From assembly GCA_020634375.1 (NCBI GenBank), contig JACKBX010000003.1, forward strand, positions 310,001-374,000: a DNA stretch of 64,000 bases, given 5' to 3'. A program made the translations under genes and the position numbers. The notes beneath the pieces were generated by a model, which had not been told where the DNA came from, searched no databases, and saw only the letters and a program-made list of their open reading frames with translations. Below, one piece after another: positions 24,062 through 32,291 of the stretch (the stretch's first letter is position 1; each line of letters begins with the position of its first letter). The stretch is from Ardenticatenaceae bacterium. GTDB taxonomy: Bacteria; Chloroflexota; Anaerolineae; Promineifilales; Promineifilaceae.

Positions 24062-25153
24062 CTACGGTCCGGCAAAATCTACTAGAGGATCATGCCGATC
24101 AAAATACAAGTGCGGGTCAGATGTATGCACCCAAACCCATAAATCGTTGGGAGCATCCCCCGACCAATCAAACACCCATTCGGCAGCACGGGGTGGCATG
24201 TTCACGCAGCCGTGACTGTGCTTGTAGCCAAAGCGATCATGCCAGTAAGCGCCATGCAGGGCAATGTCGTCATCAAAGAACATAGTATGCGGCACGTCTT
24301 CGATGAAGTAGTAGTCTACTTCACCCTCTGCACCGGACATTTTGGTTTGCAAGTGACGGCTCCATACCTGGAACAATCCTTCGTGGGTGGGCCAACGATT
24401 CAAGCCGCTAGAAACCAGTCCAGCGTAAACCATGCGTTCGCCTTCATAAGCAGCAAAGCTCTGCTCGTACAGGTCTACTTCCACCCAATAATCGTTCCCG
24501 CCCACGCCTTCTGGTGGCGCATCCACATCCACCAAACTGACAAAGGTCTGACGAACCCAGTAGCCGCCGCCAATGTTGTACCAAAGCCATTCGCCATCTT
24601 CTTCTGTGACGTTGACGGCTTCGTACACCTGGAAGAAGGTGTAGCGGTCGAGTTTGGGCGTGCCAGGTTCGGGTTCGGCTCCCGGCGCACGGCTGGGATG
24701 AACGGGAGCAAGTACCCATCCAAACGGCCGTTCCGGCTGCGCCATCACCTCATACCCCGTAAAACTCGAATCACTAACAATATGCAGATCTTCCGAGCGT
24801 ACATACTCATCCGGGTTAATCATGTACCAGGTCTGCCCCTCACTTTCCACCGCGCCTTGTACCGTAGAATAAAGGAACCCATCACCCACATTACGTGCAA
24901 TCGGAGCCGCCAGACTGGGCGCAGTATACACGTTAACCAAATCACTCAGCCGGGCATACGTGCGATGGCGCAGCACACTATCACTTTTAGGTTCCGGCTC
25001 CACAAAAGTAGGCTGCGATGCCTCACCCGTGCAAACCGTACCTACCCCATCCAGATACACATAGCAGTTCGCCGCCGAAACGGGTGCACTCCACAACAGG
25101 GCCACCATCAACAGCAACGCCATCAAAAAACCAACCTGCCAAATTCGAGACAT
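24062..25153 (-). CDS. L,D-transpeptidase (YkuD) with SH3-like domains
   Basis: 363 residues. Signal peptide (FLMALLLMVALLWSAPVSAA, residues 9-28). SH3-like segments follow, around 65-125 (ARLSDLVNVYTAPSLAAPIA) and 150-210. The YkuD domain from about 225 has the active-site motif HGAYWHDRFGYKHSHGCVNM with the catalytic cysteine. It makes or edits 3-3 peptidoglycan crosslinks outside the membrane. TATAAT lies 8 bp before the ATG, so the transcript may be almost leaderless; an AAGGAG is present but 13 nt away. The neighbours are flotillin genes upstream, separated by a terminator. Confidence 0.88.
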   Translation of the reverse strand: MSRIWQVGFLMALLLMVALLWSAPVSAANCYVYLDGVGTVCTGEASQPTFVEPEPKSDSVLRHRTYARLSDLVNVYTAPSLAAPIARNVGDGFLYSTVQGAVESEGQTWYMINPDEYVRSEDLHIVSDSSFTGYEVMAQPERPFGWVLAPVHPSRAPGAEPEPGTPKLDRYTFFQVYEAVNVTEEDGEWLWYNIGGGYWVRQTFVSLVDVDAPPEGVGGNDYWVEVDLYEQSFAAYEGERMVYAGLVSSGLNRWPTHEGLFQVWSRHLQTKMSGAEGEVDYYFIEDVPHTMFFDDDIALHGAYWHDRFGYKHSHGCVNMPPRAAEWVFDWSGDAPNDLWVWVHTSDPHLYFDRHDPLVDFAGP

Positions 25154-25304
25154 AAAAGTGATTATACTCCTTCACCGTTTTTCGTAGTTTAACGCCAATT
25201 CGTCCGGGGGAATGAATGTACAGCAAACGATTTCCCCACGAATCATAACAAAATAATGGTAACGCTACGACCCGCGATAATCAAGTAACACAGCTTACAC
25301 TCAT

Positions 25305-25355
25305 AAAAAAACCTGCGCGGTTAGCGACCAAATGCCACTTGAAACCGCACAGGTT
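25305..25355 (-). terminator. Intrinsic terminator after the flotillin gene
   Basis: Minus strand: AACCTGTGCGGTT pairs with AACCGCGCAGGTT (12 of 13 bases) and is followed by TTTTTTT. It ends the NfeD-flotillin unit. Confidence 0.85.
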
Positions 25356-25388
25356 ATCATTTCTTTATGACCCGCGAGCCTTTACCGA

Positions 25389-26879
25389 TTACTTCTCTTC
25401 TTCCTCAATTGATGGCGGTTTTTTTAAGCCAGGCAACTGTCCAATGGCGCTCATCAAATCCATGCCCGTCAACGCCTCAATGGTTGCCGGGACTTGGGCA
25501 ATGATATTCGTCACGTCTTGCGTCACTTTAGACGCACCTGCCCCACTACTATCGCTACCGTTGCTCACAATGACAATGCGGTCTGTCTTTGACAAAGGCT
25601 GCGCAATTGCTGCCGCAACTTCCGGCAGACTGTCCAGCAACTGTTGAATAATAGCCGCCTGCGTATATTCTTTCCACGCATCAGCCTTCTTCAATGTCGC
25701 TTCTGCCTCGGCCAAACCTTGTTGGCGAATCACATCCGCTTCCGCCAAACCCTTTTGCCGCAGCACTTCCGCCTCAGCCAAACCTTTTGCCTTGGCTGCA
25801 TCCGCTTCCGCCTGCCCTCGTTGGCGAATGGCCTCTGCCTCACCGGATGCTTCCGTTTGCAGTTGGAATTGCCGCGCTTCTGCCAGGGTTTGTACTTTGT
25901 ATCGTTCCGCCTCCGCCGGTTTGCGCACTACTGCATCTAATTCTTTTTCGCGGCGAGAAACTTCTTGTTCCTGCACCTCAATAGATTTGCGCTTGGAAAC
26001 AACGTCTACTTCGACTTCCTCAGCCTTCACCTGCTGATTGGTAATGTTCATTTGCAAGGTATAGGCTAGTTCTGCTTCCGCCTTTTTGCGGTTGGTTTCC
26101 GCTTCGTAGGCTGCCTTTTGCACCTCAAAATCCTTGCGGCTTTCGGCAATCTTGGTTTCGGCAGTGAATTTGGCTGATTCCCCTTCCTGTCGGGCGCGGG
26201 CGCTTTCGATGGTGGCATCGCGGGCGGCTTCGGCTTCGCCGATGGTGGCATCGCGCTTCACCTGGGCAATGCGCGGACGGCCGAGCGCTTCCAAGTAGCC
26301 TTCGGTGTCACTGATGTCTTTGATAACGAAGGAGACAATTTCCAACCCCATGCTTGCCATGTCTTCACCAGACACTTCTTGCACTTTTTGGGCGAAGGCT
26401 TCGCGGTCTTTGTAGAGCTGCTCCACCGTCAGCGTGCCAAGAATGGCGCGGAGATGTCCGGCCAATGTCTCGTGGGCCACATGTTCGATTTCGGCCTGAG
26501 TTTTGGAGAGGAATTGGATAGCGGCCGTTTTGATCGAGTTCTGATCGCTGCCGATTTTGGTCTGGGCCACACCATCTACGGTCACGGGCACACCCTGCAC
26601 AGTAGGCACATCGGGTGTGGTGATGTCAATGGTCATAATTTCCAGCGAGAGGTCATCCACCCGTTCTAATATTGGCCAAATGAAAGAACGGCCGCCTGTA
26701 ACAATACGGAACTTGCTTTCAATACCTTGCAAATCTCGGTCTTTGTGGCCCTCGCCGCGCCCTGATATGACTAATACCTGGTTGGGGCCAACTTTTTTTA
26801 CGCGGCTGGCGTACACAAAGATAAGCGCAAAAACAATAAAGACAACTACCGGAATGAGTACAGCAATTACGCCTTGCAT
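25389..26879 (-). CDS. floT: Flotillin-like SPFH membrane-scaffold protein
   Basis: 496 residues. N-terminal membrane hairpin (VIAVLIPVVVFIVFALIFVYA), SPFH/band-7 domain about residues 30-190 (ASRVKKVGPNQVLVISGRGE, ... IKTAAIQFLSKTQAEIEHVA), and a long coiled coil rich in EAEA and AEADVIRQQGLAEAE words (about 200-420). A C-terminal conserved tail follows (ISQ-type LPEVAAAIAQPLSKTDRIVIV), as in FloT/YuaG. It organises ordered membrane domains. The gene 69 bp upstream encodes an NfeD/YuaF-type partner, the usual flotillin arrangement. AGGGAAACT precedes the ATG. Strong call. Confidence 0.9.
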   Translation of the reverse strand: MQGVIAVLIPVVVFIVFALIFVYASRVKKVGPNQVLVISGRGEGHKDRDLQGIESKFRIVTGGRSFIWPILERVDDLSLEIMTIDITTPDVPTVQGVPVTVDGVAQTKIGSDQNSIKTAAIQFLSKTQAEIEHVAHETLAGHLRAILGTLTVEQLYKDREAFAQKVQEVSGEDMASMGLEIVSFVIKDISDTEGYLEALGRPRIAQVKRDATIGEAEAARDATIESARARQEGESAKFTAETKIAESRKDFEVQKAAYEAETNRKKAEAELAYTLQMNITNQQVKAEEVEVDVVSKRKSIEVQEQEVSRREKELDAVVRKPAEAERYKVQTLAEARQFQLQTEASGEAEAIRQRGQAEADAAKAKGLAEAEVLRQKGLAEADVIRQQGLAEAEATLKKADAWKEYTQAAIIQQLLDSLPEVAAAIAQPLSKTDRIVIVSNGSDSSGAGASKVTQDVTNIIAQVPATIEALTGMDLMSAIGQLPGLKKPPSIEEEEK

Positions 26880-26947
26880 AGTTTCCCTCCAATGAGTGAA
26901 TAAGACAGCAGTTTGACACCTGCTTGATTTACACAGTCGCCAATAAA

Positions 26948-27517
26948 TTATGATTCTTCAATGGGATGAACAACAGCAACACGGCCGGTTACACGTTCGA
27001 TTTTAACCAGCGCCCCCCGCTTAATTTGCTTACCTGTGGATGAGCGTGCGCCCAGCTTGACGCGGCCGCTTACATTATCAAATGCAATTTCACCCAAGCC
27101 ATTACCTGGAATGGTTGTGATCACTTCGACATCCCGCCCTACCGCATCGTCAGACAGGCTGAAATGGCTAGACTTACTGGGGGAGAGGACATAAATGAAA
27201 AATACCTGGGCAGACACGCCAATGATGAGACCAACGCCAGTAGCCCAAAGAATGCTGGGAACAGAATCCAATTCAAGCCAGAGGCGCGTAACGAGACCGG
27301 TCATGCCAAAGGCTGCACCAAATATGGCAAGGGCAAAGGGGCTAACACTAATGAAGTCCGTGCCTCCGTCCACATCGGTATCCAGGTCAAGATCGAGGTG
27401 CAGTGCATCACCCATTTCTGCGCCAAACAAAGTGACGAGGGCAAAGATGAAACTGGTGAAGACAACGCCAGCATACACCAGATTGAGGGTTCCGGAAGCG
27501 AGGAACTCACTTAACAT
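26948..27517 (-). CDS. NfeD/YuaF-like flotillin partner
   Basis: 189 residues from the ATG at 27517 (MLSEFLASGTLNLVYAGVVF), with AGGAGACCC before it. Three membrane helices are followed by a C-terminal OB-fold (about 125-185: AVGRDVEVITTIPGNGLGEI, ... IKRGALVKIERVTGRVAVV). It belongs to the NfeD family without the serine-protease part. These proteins pair with flotillins and shape membrane microdomains. It has its own sigma-70-type promoter. Confidence 0.82.
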   Translation of the reverse strand: MLSEFLASGTLNLVYAGVVFTSFIFALVTLFGAEMGDALHLDLDLDTDVDGGTDFISVSPFALAIFGAAFGMTGLVTRLWLELDSVPSILWATGVGLIIGVSAQVFFIYVLSPSKSSHFSLSDDAVGRDVEVITTIPGNGLGEIAFDNVSGRVKLGARSSTGKQIKRGALVKIERVTGRVAVVHPIEES

Positions 27518-27570
27518 GTGGGTCTCCTTATCAAACAACACTGGGCAGGGTAAAAGTCATGTGCCACCTC

Positions 27571-27600
27571 ATTATACAAAGATGATGATGGCTGAGGCAA
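27571..27600 (-). promoter_or_regulatory. Promoter of the NfeD-flotillin operon
   Basis: Minus-strand TTGCCT (27595-27600), 18 bp spacer, TATAAT (27571-27576), about 50 bp before the ATG at 27517. Confidence 0.6.
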
Positions 27601-27705
27601 TGAGTTTCCAGGTTTTCATCTCCTGCCTTTGCCCTGTATTATTTCCTGTACGCGGATTAATATTTTCCGGTTGTGCCACTTTTTCTTCTTGCTGCCCGGT
27701 ATTTA

Positions 27706-27714
27706 TGATATACT
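27706..27714 (+). promoter_or_regulatory. Extended -10 promoter of the 54-residue gene
   Basis: TGATATACT gives TG-N-TATACT, with a weak TTCTTG 17 bp upstream. The start codon follows about 43 bp later. Confidence 0.45.
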
Positions 27715-27756
27715 CGCTGGCTGGACATTGATTATGAGTAGAGGAGGTTTTGTCAC

Positions 27757-27921
27757 ATGGCAAAGCAAAAAAAGAGACGGACATCTGTAAGCAAAGGACC
27801 AACGCAGCCAAAATTTAAGCCAAAGCACGGCCGTACCTTTTCAGAAAAGGCATTTATCGTACTGGGTATCGTGATTGCCCTCAGTATGATCTTGTCCTTA
27901 TTTGTTTTGAATTACAACTAA
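27757..27921 (+). CDS. 54-residue basic single-helix membrane protein
   Basis: ATG at 27757 with GAGGAGG 9 nt upstream. The product begins MAKQKKRRTSVSKGPTQPKF, a Lys/Arg-rich tail, and ends with one membrane helix AFIVLGIVIALSMILSLFVL and NYN. The layout (basic cytosolic tail, one C-terminal helix) recalls SecE-like or small regulatory membrane proteins, but no family can be named. It has a plausible promoter and an excellent ribosome site, so I consider it real. An ACGGCCGT copy lies in its middle (HGRT). Confidence 0.65.
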   Translation: MAKQKKRRTSVSKGPTQPKFKPKHGRTFSEKAFIVLGIVIALSMILSLFVLNYN

Positions 27922-27966
27922 CAAGATGGAATGCGCTGGCAGCAGCGTACATGATGTGGGTGTGCT

Positions 27967-27990
27967 GGGCGGAAACGGCCGTTTCCGCCC
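27967..27990. terminator. 24 bp perfect palindrome built round ACGGCCGT, possible terminator
   Basis: GGGCGGAAACGG is followed directly by its exact complement. It lies 45 bp after the 54-residue gene and 41 bp before the HAD start. No T-run follows. In RNA it would form a GC-rich hairpin with a minimal loop. Confidence 0.5.
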
Positions 27991-28031
27991 CCGTTCATTC
28001 CTACCCCCAAAAGACCCTTTAGCCTCCAACT

Positions 28032-28733
28032 GTGTTTGACATAATTGCCTTTGACGCTGACGATACCCTTTGGCACAACGAACGGGACTATCGTCGGGCG
28101 GCAGCCCGTTTGCAAACCTTGCTGGCCCCCTACCAGGGCGCAGCGGTCGTAGCGCAAACCCTGCTGGATACAGAAACACGCAATTTGGAAGGCTATGGCT
28201 ATGGCTTGAAGGCATTTGCGCTTTCAATGATTGAAACGGCCGTTTCCCTCAGCAACGGCCAGATTTCCGGCAGCGACATCTTACAAATCATCCACGCCGC
28301 GAAGGAAATGATCGCCACCGACGTAGAACTGCTGCCTGGCGTCGCCGAGACCCTGGCAACACTGGCCCCCCATCACAGACTCATGATCATCACCAAGGGA
28401 GATTTGCTAGACCAGGAACGCAAACTGACCCGCTCCGGGTTGGGCGATGTGTTCACCCATTTCGAGGTGGTCAGCCACAAAACACCGCAAACGTACCGCG
28501 ACTTGCTGGCGCGATACGACATTGCGCCACAGCATTTTATGATGATCGGCAACTCATTACGCTCTGATGTGCTGCCGGTGGTAGAAATTGGCGGAACGGC
28601 CGTACACATCCCGCACGCCCTCACCTGGGAATACGAAGCCGACGTAGACCACACACATCATCATAACGGCTACTACGAGCTACCGCACATCAACGACCTG
28701 CCCACACTCCTGCAACAAATCGCCCCCCACTAA
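28032..28733 (+). CDS. HAD-superfamily hydrolase
   Basis: 233 residues starting at GTG 28032. The nucleophile motif FDIIAFDADDTLWHNE sits at the very N-terminus (motif I DxDxT). Motif II is MIITKGD, and motifs III/IV are HKTPQTYRDLL and MMIGNSLRSDVLPV (SxxSD). A helical cap lies between about 20 and 90. It is a phosphatase of small molecules; the substrate is unknown. I see no ribosome site before the GTG, so translation may rely on an unusual leader. Its stop overlaps the stop of the convergent MFS gene by three bases. Confidence 0.82.
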   Translation: MFDIIAFDADDTLWHNERDYRRAAARLQTLLAPYQGAAVVAQTLLDTETRNLEGYGYGLKAFALSMIETAVSLSNGQISGSDILQIIHAAKEMIATDVELLPGVAETLATLAPHHRLMIITKGDLLDQERKLTRSGLGDVFTHFEVVSHKTPQTYRDLLARYDIAPQHFMMIGNSLRSDVLPVVEIGGTAVHIPHALTWEYEADVDHTHHHNGYYELPHINDLPTLLQQIAPH

Positions 28734-30127
28734 CCCCGTTCAATCCCTCGCGCTCGCGCCGCTTGCAATACCAGACCGCGCAAAATAACCTCCGCCGCCT
28801 GGCTGCGCTGCGCATCGTGTAGTCTGCCCATTTCCCCATCAGTTGCCAGTCGCTGGCGCGGTGATCGCAATACCAGCAGCGCCAATAACACGCTAAACAA
28901 CATCAGTGCACCAGCAATGAGAAACACGCCCTGCGCCGAAGTATAGCGTGTGGCAACCACCACCAACAGCGGCCCCAATACCCCACCCAAAGACAGCGAC
29001 GCCTCCTTAATGCCAATCACCCGCGAGCGATGCTGCCGCGCCGTCATATCCAGATAAAAGGCGCTGATGGCCGGCGCAGTCAACGCCGCGCCCAGCCCGG
29101 CAATGAAAGAACCAGCCATCACCAAAGCATAGGAATGTACAAAGGCAAGATTCACATAAAGCATCAGATTGAGCGCCTGCCCCAACACAATCACTGGCTT
29201 GCGGCCAAAGCGATCGCTAGCTTGCCCCAAAAAGAGCTGCCCCAGCATCATCGCCATGCCATACACACCTACCACAATGCCAAACTGCGCCGTTGTCCAA
29301 TTGAGCTGATCATACAAATAGAAGACCATTTGCGGTTCCACAAAGGCGAAGGCAAAGCTGCCAATGAAATCGAGGAAGAGCAGTGTGCTAAAAACGGCTA
29401 GTGGGCGAGGCAGCGCATCCCACATAGAAACGGCCGTTTCCTCCCCACCCCCATTCCTTTCTGCCACCCAGCGCTGGCGCAGCGCCTCGCGGCGGCGCAC
29501 CTGCGGCGGGCGCGTTTCCGTCACCAGCAGCGCTGCCGCCAGCAATGCCAACACCCCCATGCCCGCCGACGTGGTAAAAGGCGCAGCAAAGCCAAAATTG
29601 TCATACAACACGCCCCCCAACACCGGGCCAAAGACAAAGCCTGCGCCGTAGCCACCCATAATCACGCCAATCCAGCGTGCCCGCTGTGCTTCCGGCGACA
29701 CATCGGCCACCACACCCATCGCCGCCGGAAACAGCCCGGCGGTGAACAGGCCGCCCAACGCCCGCACGGCAATGAAAGCAGGCACAGACCCGGCCAGCAA
29801 ATAGCCCACGTTGGTAAAAATGAATGCCACTAGAGCCAGCAGCACAAACGGCCGTCTCCCATACCGATCCGCCAGCGAACCTAAAAAGGGAGCCGCCGCC
29901 AATTGCGTCAGGGCAAAGGCAGTAGTCATGATGCCCAACGCCTCCACACCTGCGCCCAATTCTGCCAGCCGCCGCGCAAACACAGGCATGATGATGCCGA
30001 AGCCGGTCATCATCAGGGCCACACTGGTTGCCAGCAGCAAAATGATGGTGCGCATCCGGCGCGGGTCGAGGTGGTTATCGCGGACATGAGAGGCAACAAC
30101 TATCTTGCCTAAATTACCGCCACTCAT
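28730..30127 (-). CDS. Major facilitator superfamily transporter
   Basis: 465 residues with 12 predicted membrane helices. Loop 2-3 signature FLGSLADRYGRRPFVLL and its repeat in the second half, FLGQASDRFGRKPVIVLG. It resembles multidrug/metabolite exporters of the TetA-like group. The start codon overlaps the stop of the NTF2-like gene (ATGA), so the two are translationally coupled, and the exported compound may relate to that protein's ligand. Substrate not determinable. Confidence 0.88.
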   Translation of the reverse strand: MSGGNLGKIVVASHVRDNHLDPRRMRTIILLLATSVALMMTGFGIIMPVFARRLAELGAGVEALGIMTTAFALTQLAAAPFLGSLADRYGRRPFVLLALVAFIFTNVGYLLAGSVPAFIAVRALGGLFTAGLFPAAMGVVADVSPEAQRARWIGVIMGGYGAGFVFGPVLGGVLYDNFGFAAPFTTSAGMGVLALLAAALLVTETRPPQVRRREALRQRWVAERNGGGEETAVSMWDALPRPLAVFSTLLFLDFIGSFAFAFVEPQMVFYLYDQLNWTTAQFGIVVGVYGMAMMLGQLFLGQASDRFGRKPVIVLGQALNLMLYVNLAFVHSYALVMAGSFIAGLGAALTAPAISAFYLDMTARQHRSRVIGIKEASLSLGGVLGPLLVVVATRYTSAQGVFLIAGALMLFSVLLALLVLRSPRQRLATDGEMGRLHDAQRSQAAEVILRGLVLQAARARGIERG

Positions 30128-30597
30128 AACTGCACCCCCAACTCCACTAACAGTGTCGCCAAATCGAGGTAGGTAGTTTCGCGCTGGATACGGCCGTCCA
30201 CCACATCGTACACCGACACCCCGCGAAAACGCACCGTGCGGCCCAACGGCGGCACGGCAGGATCAAAAACAGGTGCCCCCAAAGGCTGTGCATGGGTTCC
30301 GGTGAAAATCCACTGCGTCACCACCACCGTTTCCGCGGCAATGGTGCGTGTTACTTCGTAGTCCATTTCCGGGAAGGCGGCAAACCAGGCCGGCCAAAAA
30401 GCGGCCGTATCCGCAGCCGACAACGGATTGTCGGCAAAGGCATCGCCATGCGCCCAATCCAACACAAAATCGGCCGTGCGCAGGCCAGCCATCGCTGCGC
30501 TGTCCGCCGCCGCCAATGCCGCCACGTACCCACTCACTACATCCAACGCCACAGGCAATCCCCCGACAGCTTCGTTTTGTTTCTGTTTACGACTCAT
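30124..30597 (-). CDS. SnoaL/NTF2-like ester-cyclase-type protein
   Basis: 157 residues, alpha+beta cone fold. A first helix (VALDVVSGYVAALAAADSAA) is followed by FVLDWAHGDAFADNPLSAADTAAFWPAWFAAFPEMDYEV-type text and the closing strands (TVRFRGVSVYDVVDGRIQRE). This is the polyketide-cyclase-like/SnoaL pattern. Many members have no known reaction and may bind a hydrophobic ligand. It is coupled to the MFS gene by a 4-base overlap. Confidence 0.75.
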   Translation of the reverse strand: MSRKQKQNEAVGGLPVALDVVSGYVAALAAADSAAMAGLRTADFVLDWAHGDAFADNPLSAADTAAFWPAWFAAFPEMDYEVTRTIAAETVVVTQWIFTGTHAQPLGAPVFDPAVPPLGRTVRFRGVSVYDVVDGRIQRETTYLDLATLLVELGVQL

Positions 30598-30673
30598 TGC
30601 TAATCACCCTTCGGAAAATAATGAATAATGGATTGTGAATTTTCATTCACTGGTGGTGATAGATTTGTCAAAT

Positions 30674-31570
30674 CTATTCCAATATATCGTCCACCGCAAT
30701 CACCACGGGCAGGGGCACAAAGGCTGGAATGCCCAACAGGGGATCAGCTAACAACAGGCCGGTGGAAGTGCCGCCATCCAAATTGAGTGCGCTGACCAGC
30801 CCCCACTCGTTTTCGGCCAGAAATTGGCTGAACTGCGCCAACGTAAACCCGCCCAACGGGGCCAGGATGAAGAGAAGACGGCCGTCCCCATCTACCCCCA
30901 CCGCTGTGCGCCGCGCCGTTTGCCCATCTTCGTTTGTATACACGGCCGTCCCCGCATTCACCAACATGGGGAAGGATTGCAGGGCAAATTGCAATGGCTC
31001 ATCGGGAGAGTACGGCCGTTCCACCAATGAACGCACCTCCACACCGTAATCCGTCACGGCCAACATACCACCAAAACCCTCATAACTGATGCCGCTAGCC
31101 TGCCCATCCACCACAACGAGAGCCGTCGCCTCGTATTCTGGCGTAAAAAAGCCGCCGTTGACAAGCAGCAGCGCCCCGGTTTCTGCCTGCCAGTCGGGCA
31201 AAAAGCGCGGGCTGCCGGGCTGGTAGGTCACGCGCAAATCGTACAGCACCATATCCAGGCGCAGCGCCACAACGCGCTCTTGCACAGTGCCATCAGCACC
31301 CAAAAGGGTGATGGTGCGCTGCTCCATGCCGGGGCGCACGGGCTGCCATCCGTTGTCTGGCGGTGGTGTGGGCGTAGCCGCAGCAGGCAGCAGCGTAGGG
31401 GTAGGCATCAGGGGCAGTGCAGTGGGGACAAGGGGGGTAGGTGTGGGGGGAACGGCCATCACTGTCACACACCCTGTCAACCATAGCAGGCAGAGGAGAA
31501 AAGGAGCGAAAAAGCAGGGGGAAATATGCCTTGCCCCTCTGCTCCGTTGCTCATCCGCTCTTTGATTCAT
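30674..31570 (-). CDS. Lipoprotein with phosphodiester glycosidase (NAGPA) domain
   Basis: 298 residues. Signal with lipobox LLWLTGC, a Pro/Thr linker (VPPTPTPLVPTALPLMPTPT), then the NAGPA-like domain (about 100-298) with LLLVNGGFFTPEYEATALVV, the central RRTAVGVDGDGRLLFILA and the catalytic-type end ALNLDGGTSTGLLL. Family members remove sugar-1-phosphodiester caps; bacterial ones act on envelope or exopolysaccharide structures. The ATG overlaps the stop of the upstream DUF2344 gene (ATGA), so they are coupled despite unrelated roles. Confidence 0.85.
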   Translation of the reverse strand: MNQRADEQRSRGARHISPCFFAPFLLCLLWLTGCVTVMAVPPTPTPLVPTALPLMPTPTLLPAAATPTPPPDNGWQPVRPGMEQRTITLLGADGTVQERVVALRLDMVLYDLRVTYQPGSPRFLPDWQAETGALLLVNGGFFTPEYEATALVVVDGQASGISYEGFGGMLAVTDYGVEVRSLVERPYSPDEPLQFALQSFPMLVNAGTAVYTNEDGQTARRTAVGVDGDGRLLFILAPLGGFTLAQFSQFLAENEWGLVSALNLDGGTSTGLLLADPLLGIPAFVPLPVVIAVDDILE

Positions 31571-32223
31571 TCCGCCAATGCCAAATGGGTGCGGTGAATG
31601 CGTGCCGCCAAGGGATCAAGACCCAGTTCCAGCAGCACTTCATCGGGGCGGCCAGTTTTGGATGGTTCCAGGCACAAACGCATGACGATGACGGTTTCGT
31701 CGTCCGCTTCCGGCAACTGCAAATCTAAAATCAGAGGGCGCAGGTCGTACTCTTTGTACTTTTTGCCCCGCGCCCGCACGCGCACGGCCGTTTCTGCGGC
31801 GAGGAGCGCGGTGATTTTGGCACGGAGTTCATCCGTATCCACTGCATCCAGCAAAGTCACCACATAAGTCGTTTCAGTGGTGATGGATTGCAGCGAAGGG
31901 TCATTGGTGGGCACCTCTTCCACATGCACAATTTCAATGCCAGGGGCCATGCGGCTCATCATTTGTGTGCGGGCTGCATCTGGCTCCATGCGCTCATCCA
32001 GCCAAATGTCGGCCAATTCACATTCACTGGTGTAGCCTAAAGGCAGCGCCGTCGCCATTGCCAGACGCGGGCGGCGATTGAAGCCCTGCGTATACGTGAT
32101 GGGCATCTTGGCGCGGTTCAGCGCCCGTTCCAGAGTGCGGGCCAGGTCCAAATGGCCGATATAGCGCGTCGGCCCAATTTTACGAAAAGTTAGTCGAAGT
32201 CGTTGAACGTAGGTTGCTTGCAT
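31567..32223 (-). CDS. DUF2344 / TIGR03936 radical-SAM-linked protein
   Basis: 218 residues. YVQRLRLTFRKIGPTRYIGH, HLDLARTLERALNRAKMPI, TQGFNRRPRLAMATALPLGY and SECELADIWL are all marks of TIGR03936. This protein usually sits beside, or is fused to, a B12-binding radical SAM protein and often lies near ribonuclease G and ribosomal protein genes. Here no radical SAM gene is adjacent. Biochemical role unknown. ATG at 32223, divergent from the LysM-M23 gene. Confidence 0.85.
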   Translation of the reverse strand: MQATYVQRLRLTFRKIGPTRYIGHLDLARTLERALNRAKMPITYTQGFNRRPRLAMATALPLGYTSECELADIWLDERMEPDAARTQMMSRMAPGIEIVHVEEVPTNDPSLQSITTETTYVVTLLDAVDTDELRAKITALLAAETAVRVRARGKKYKEYDLRPLILDLQLPEADDETVIVMRLCLEPSKTGRPDEVLLELGLDPLAARIHRTHLALAE

Positions 32224-32291
32224 AAATCATCCGATTTGTGAATTTGCCCTATTGTAGCCAAAAATTTCCTCTTGAGGATGGATGGGTTAAA

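Noticed and set aside
24212..25192. Long plus-strand open frame opposite the L,D-transpeptidase gene
   Set aside because: The minus-strand frame has a signal peptide and the full YkuD active-site motif; the plus frame has no recognisable domain and is a shadow. The same applies to the long plus frames near 1819, 6005, 8238, 11039, 12920 and 59145.
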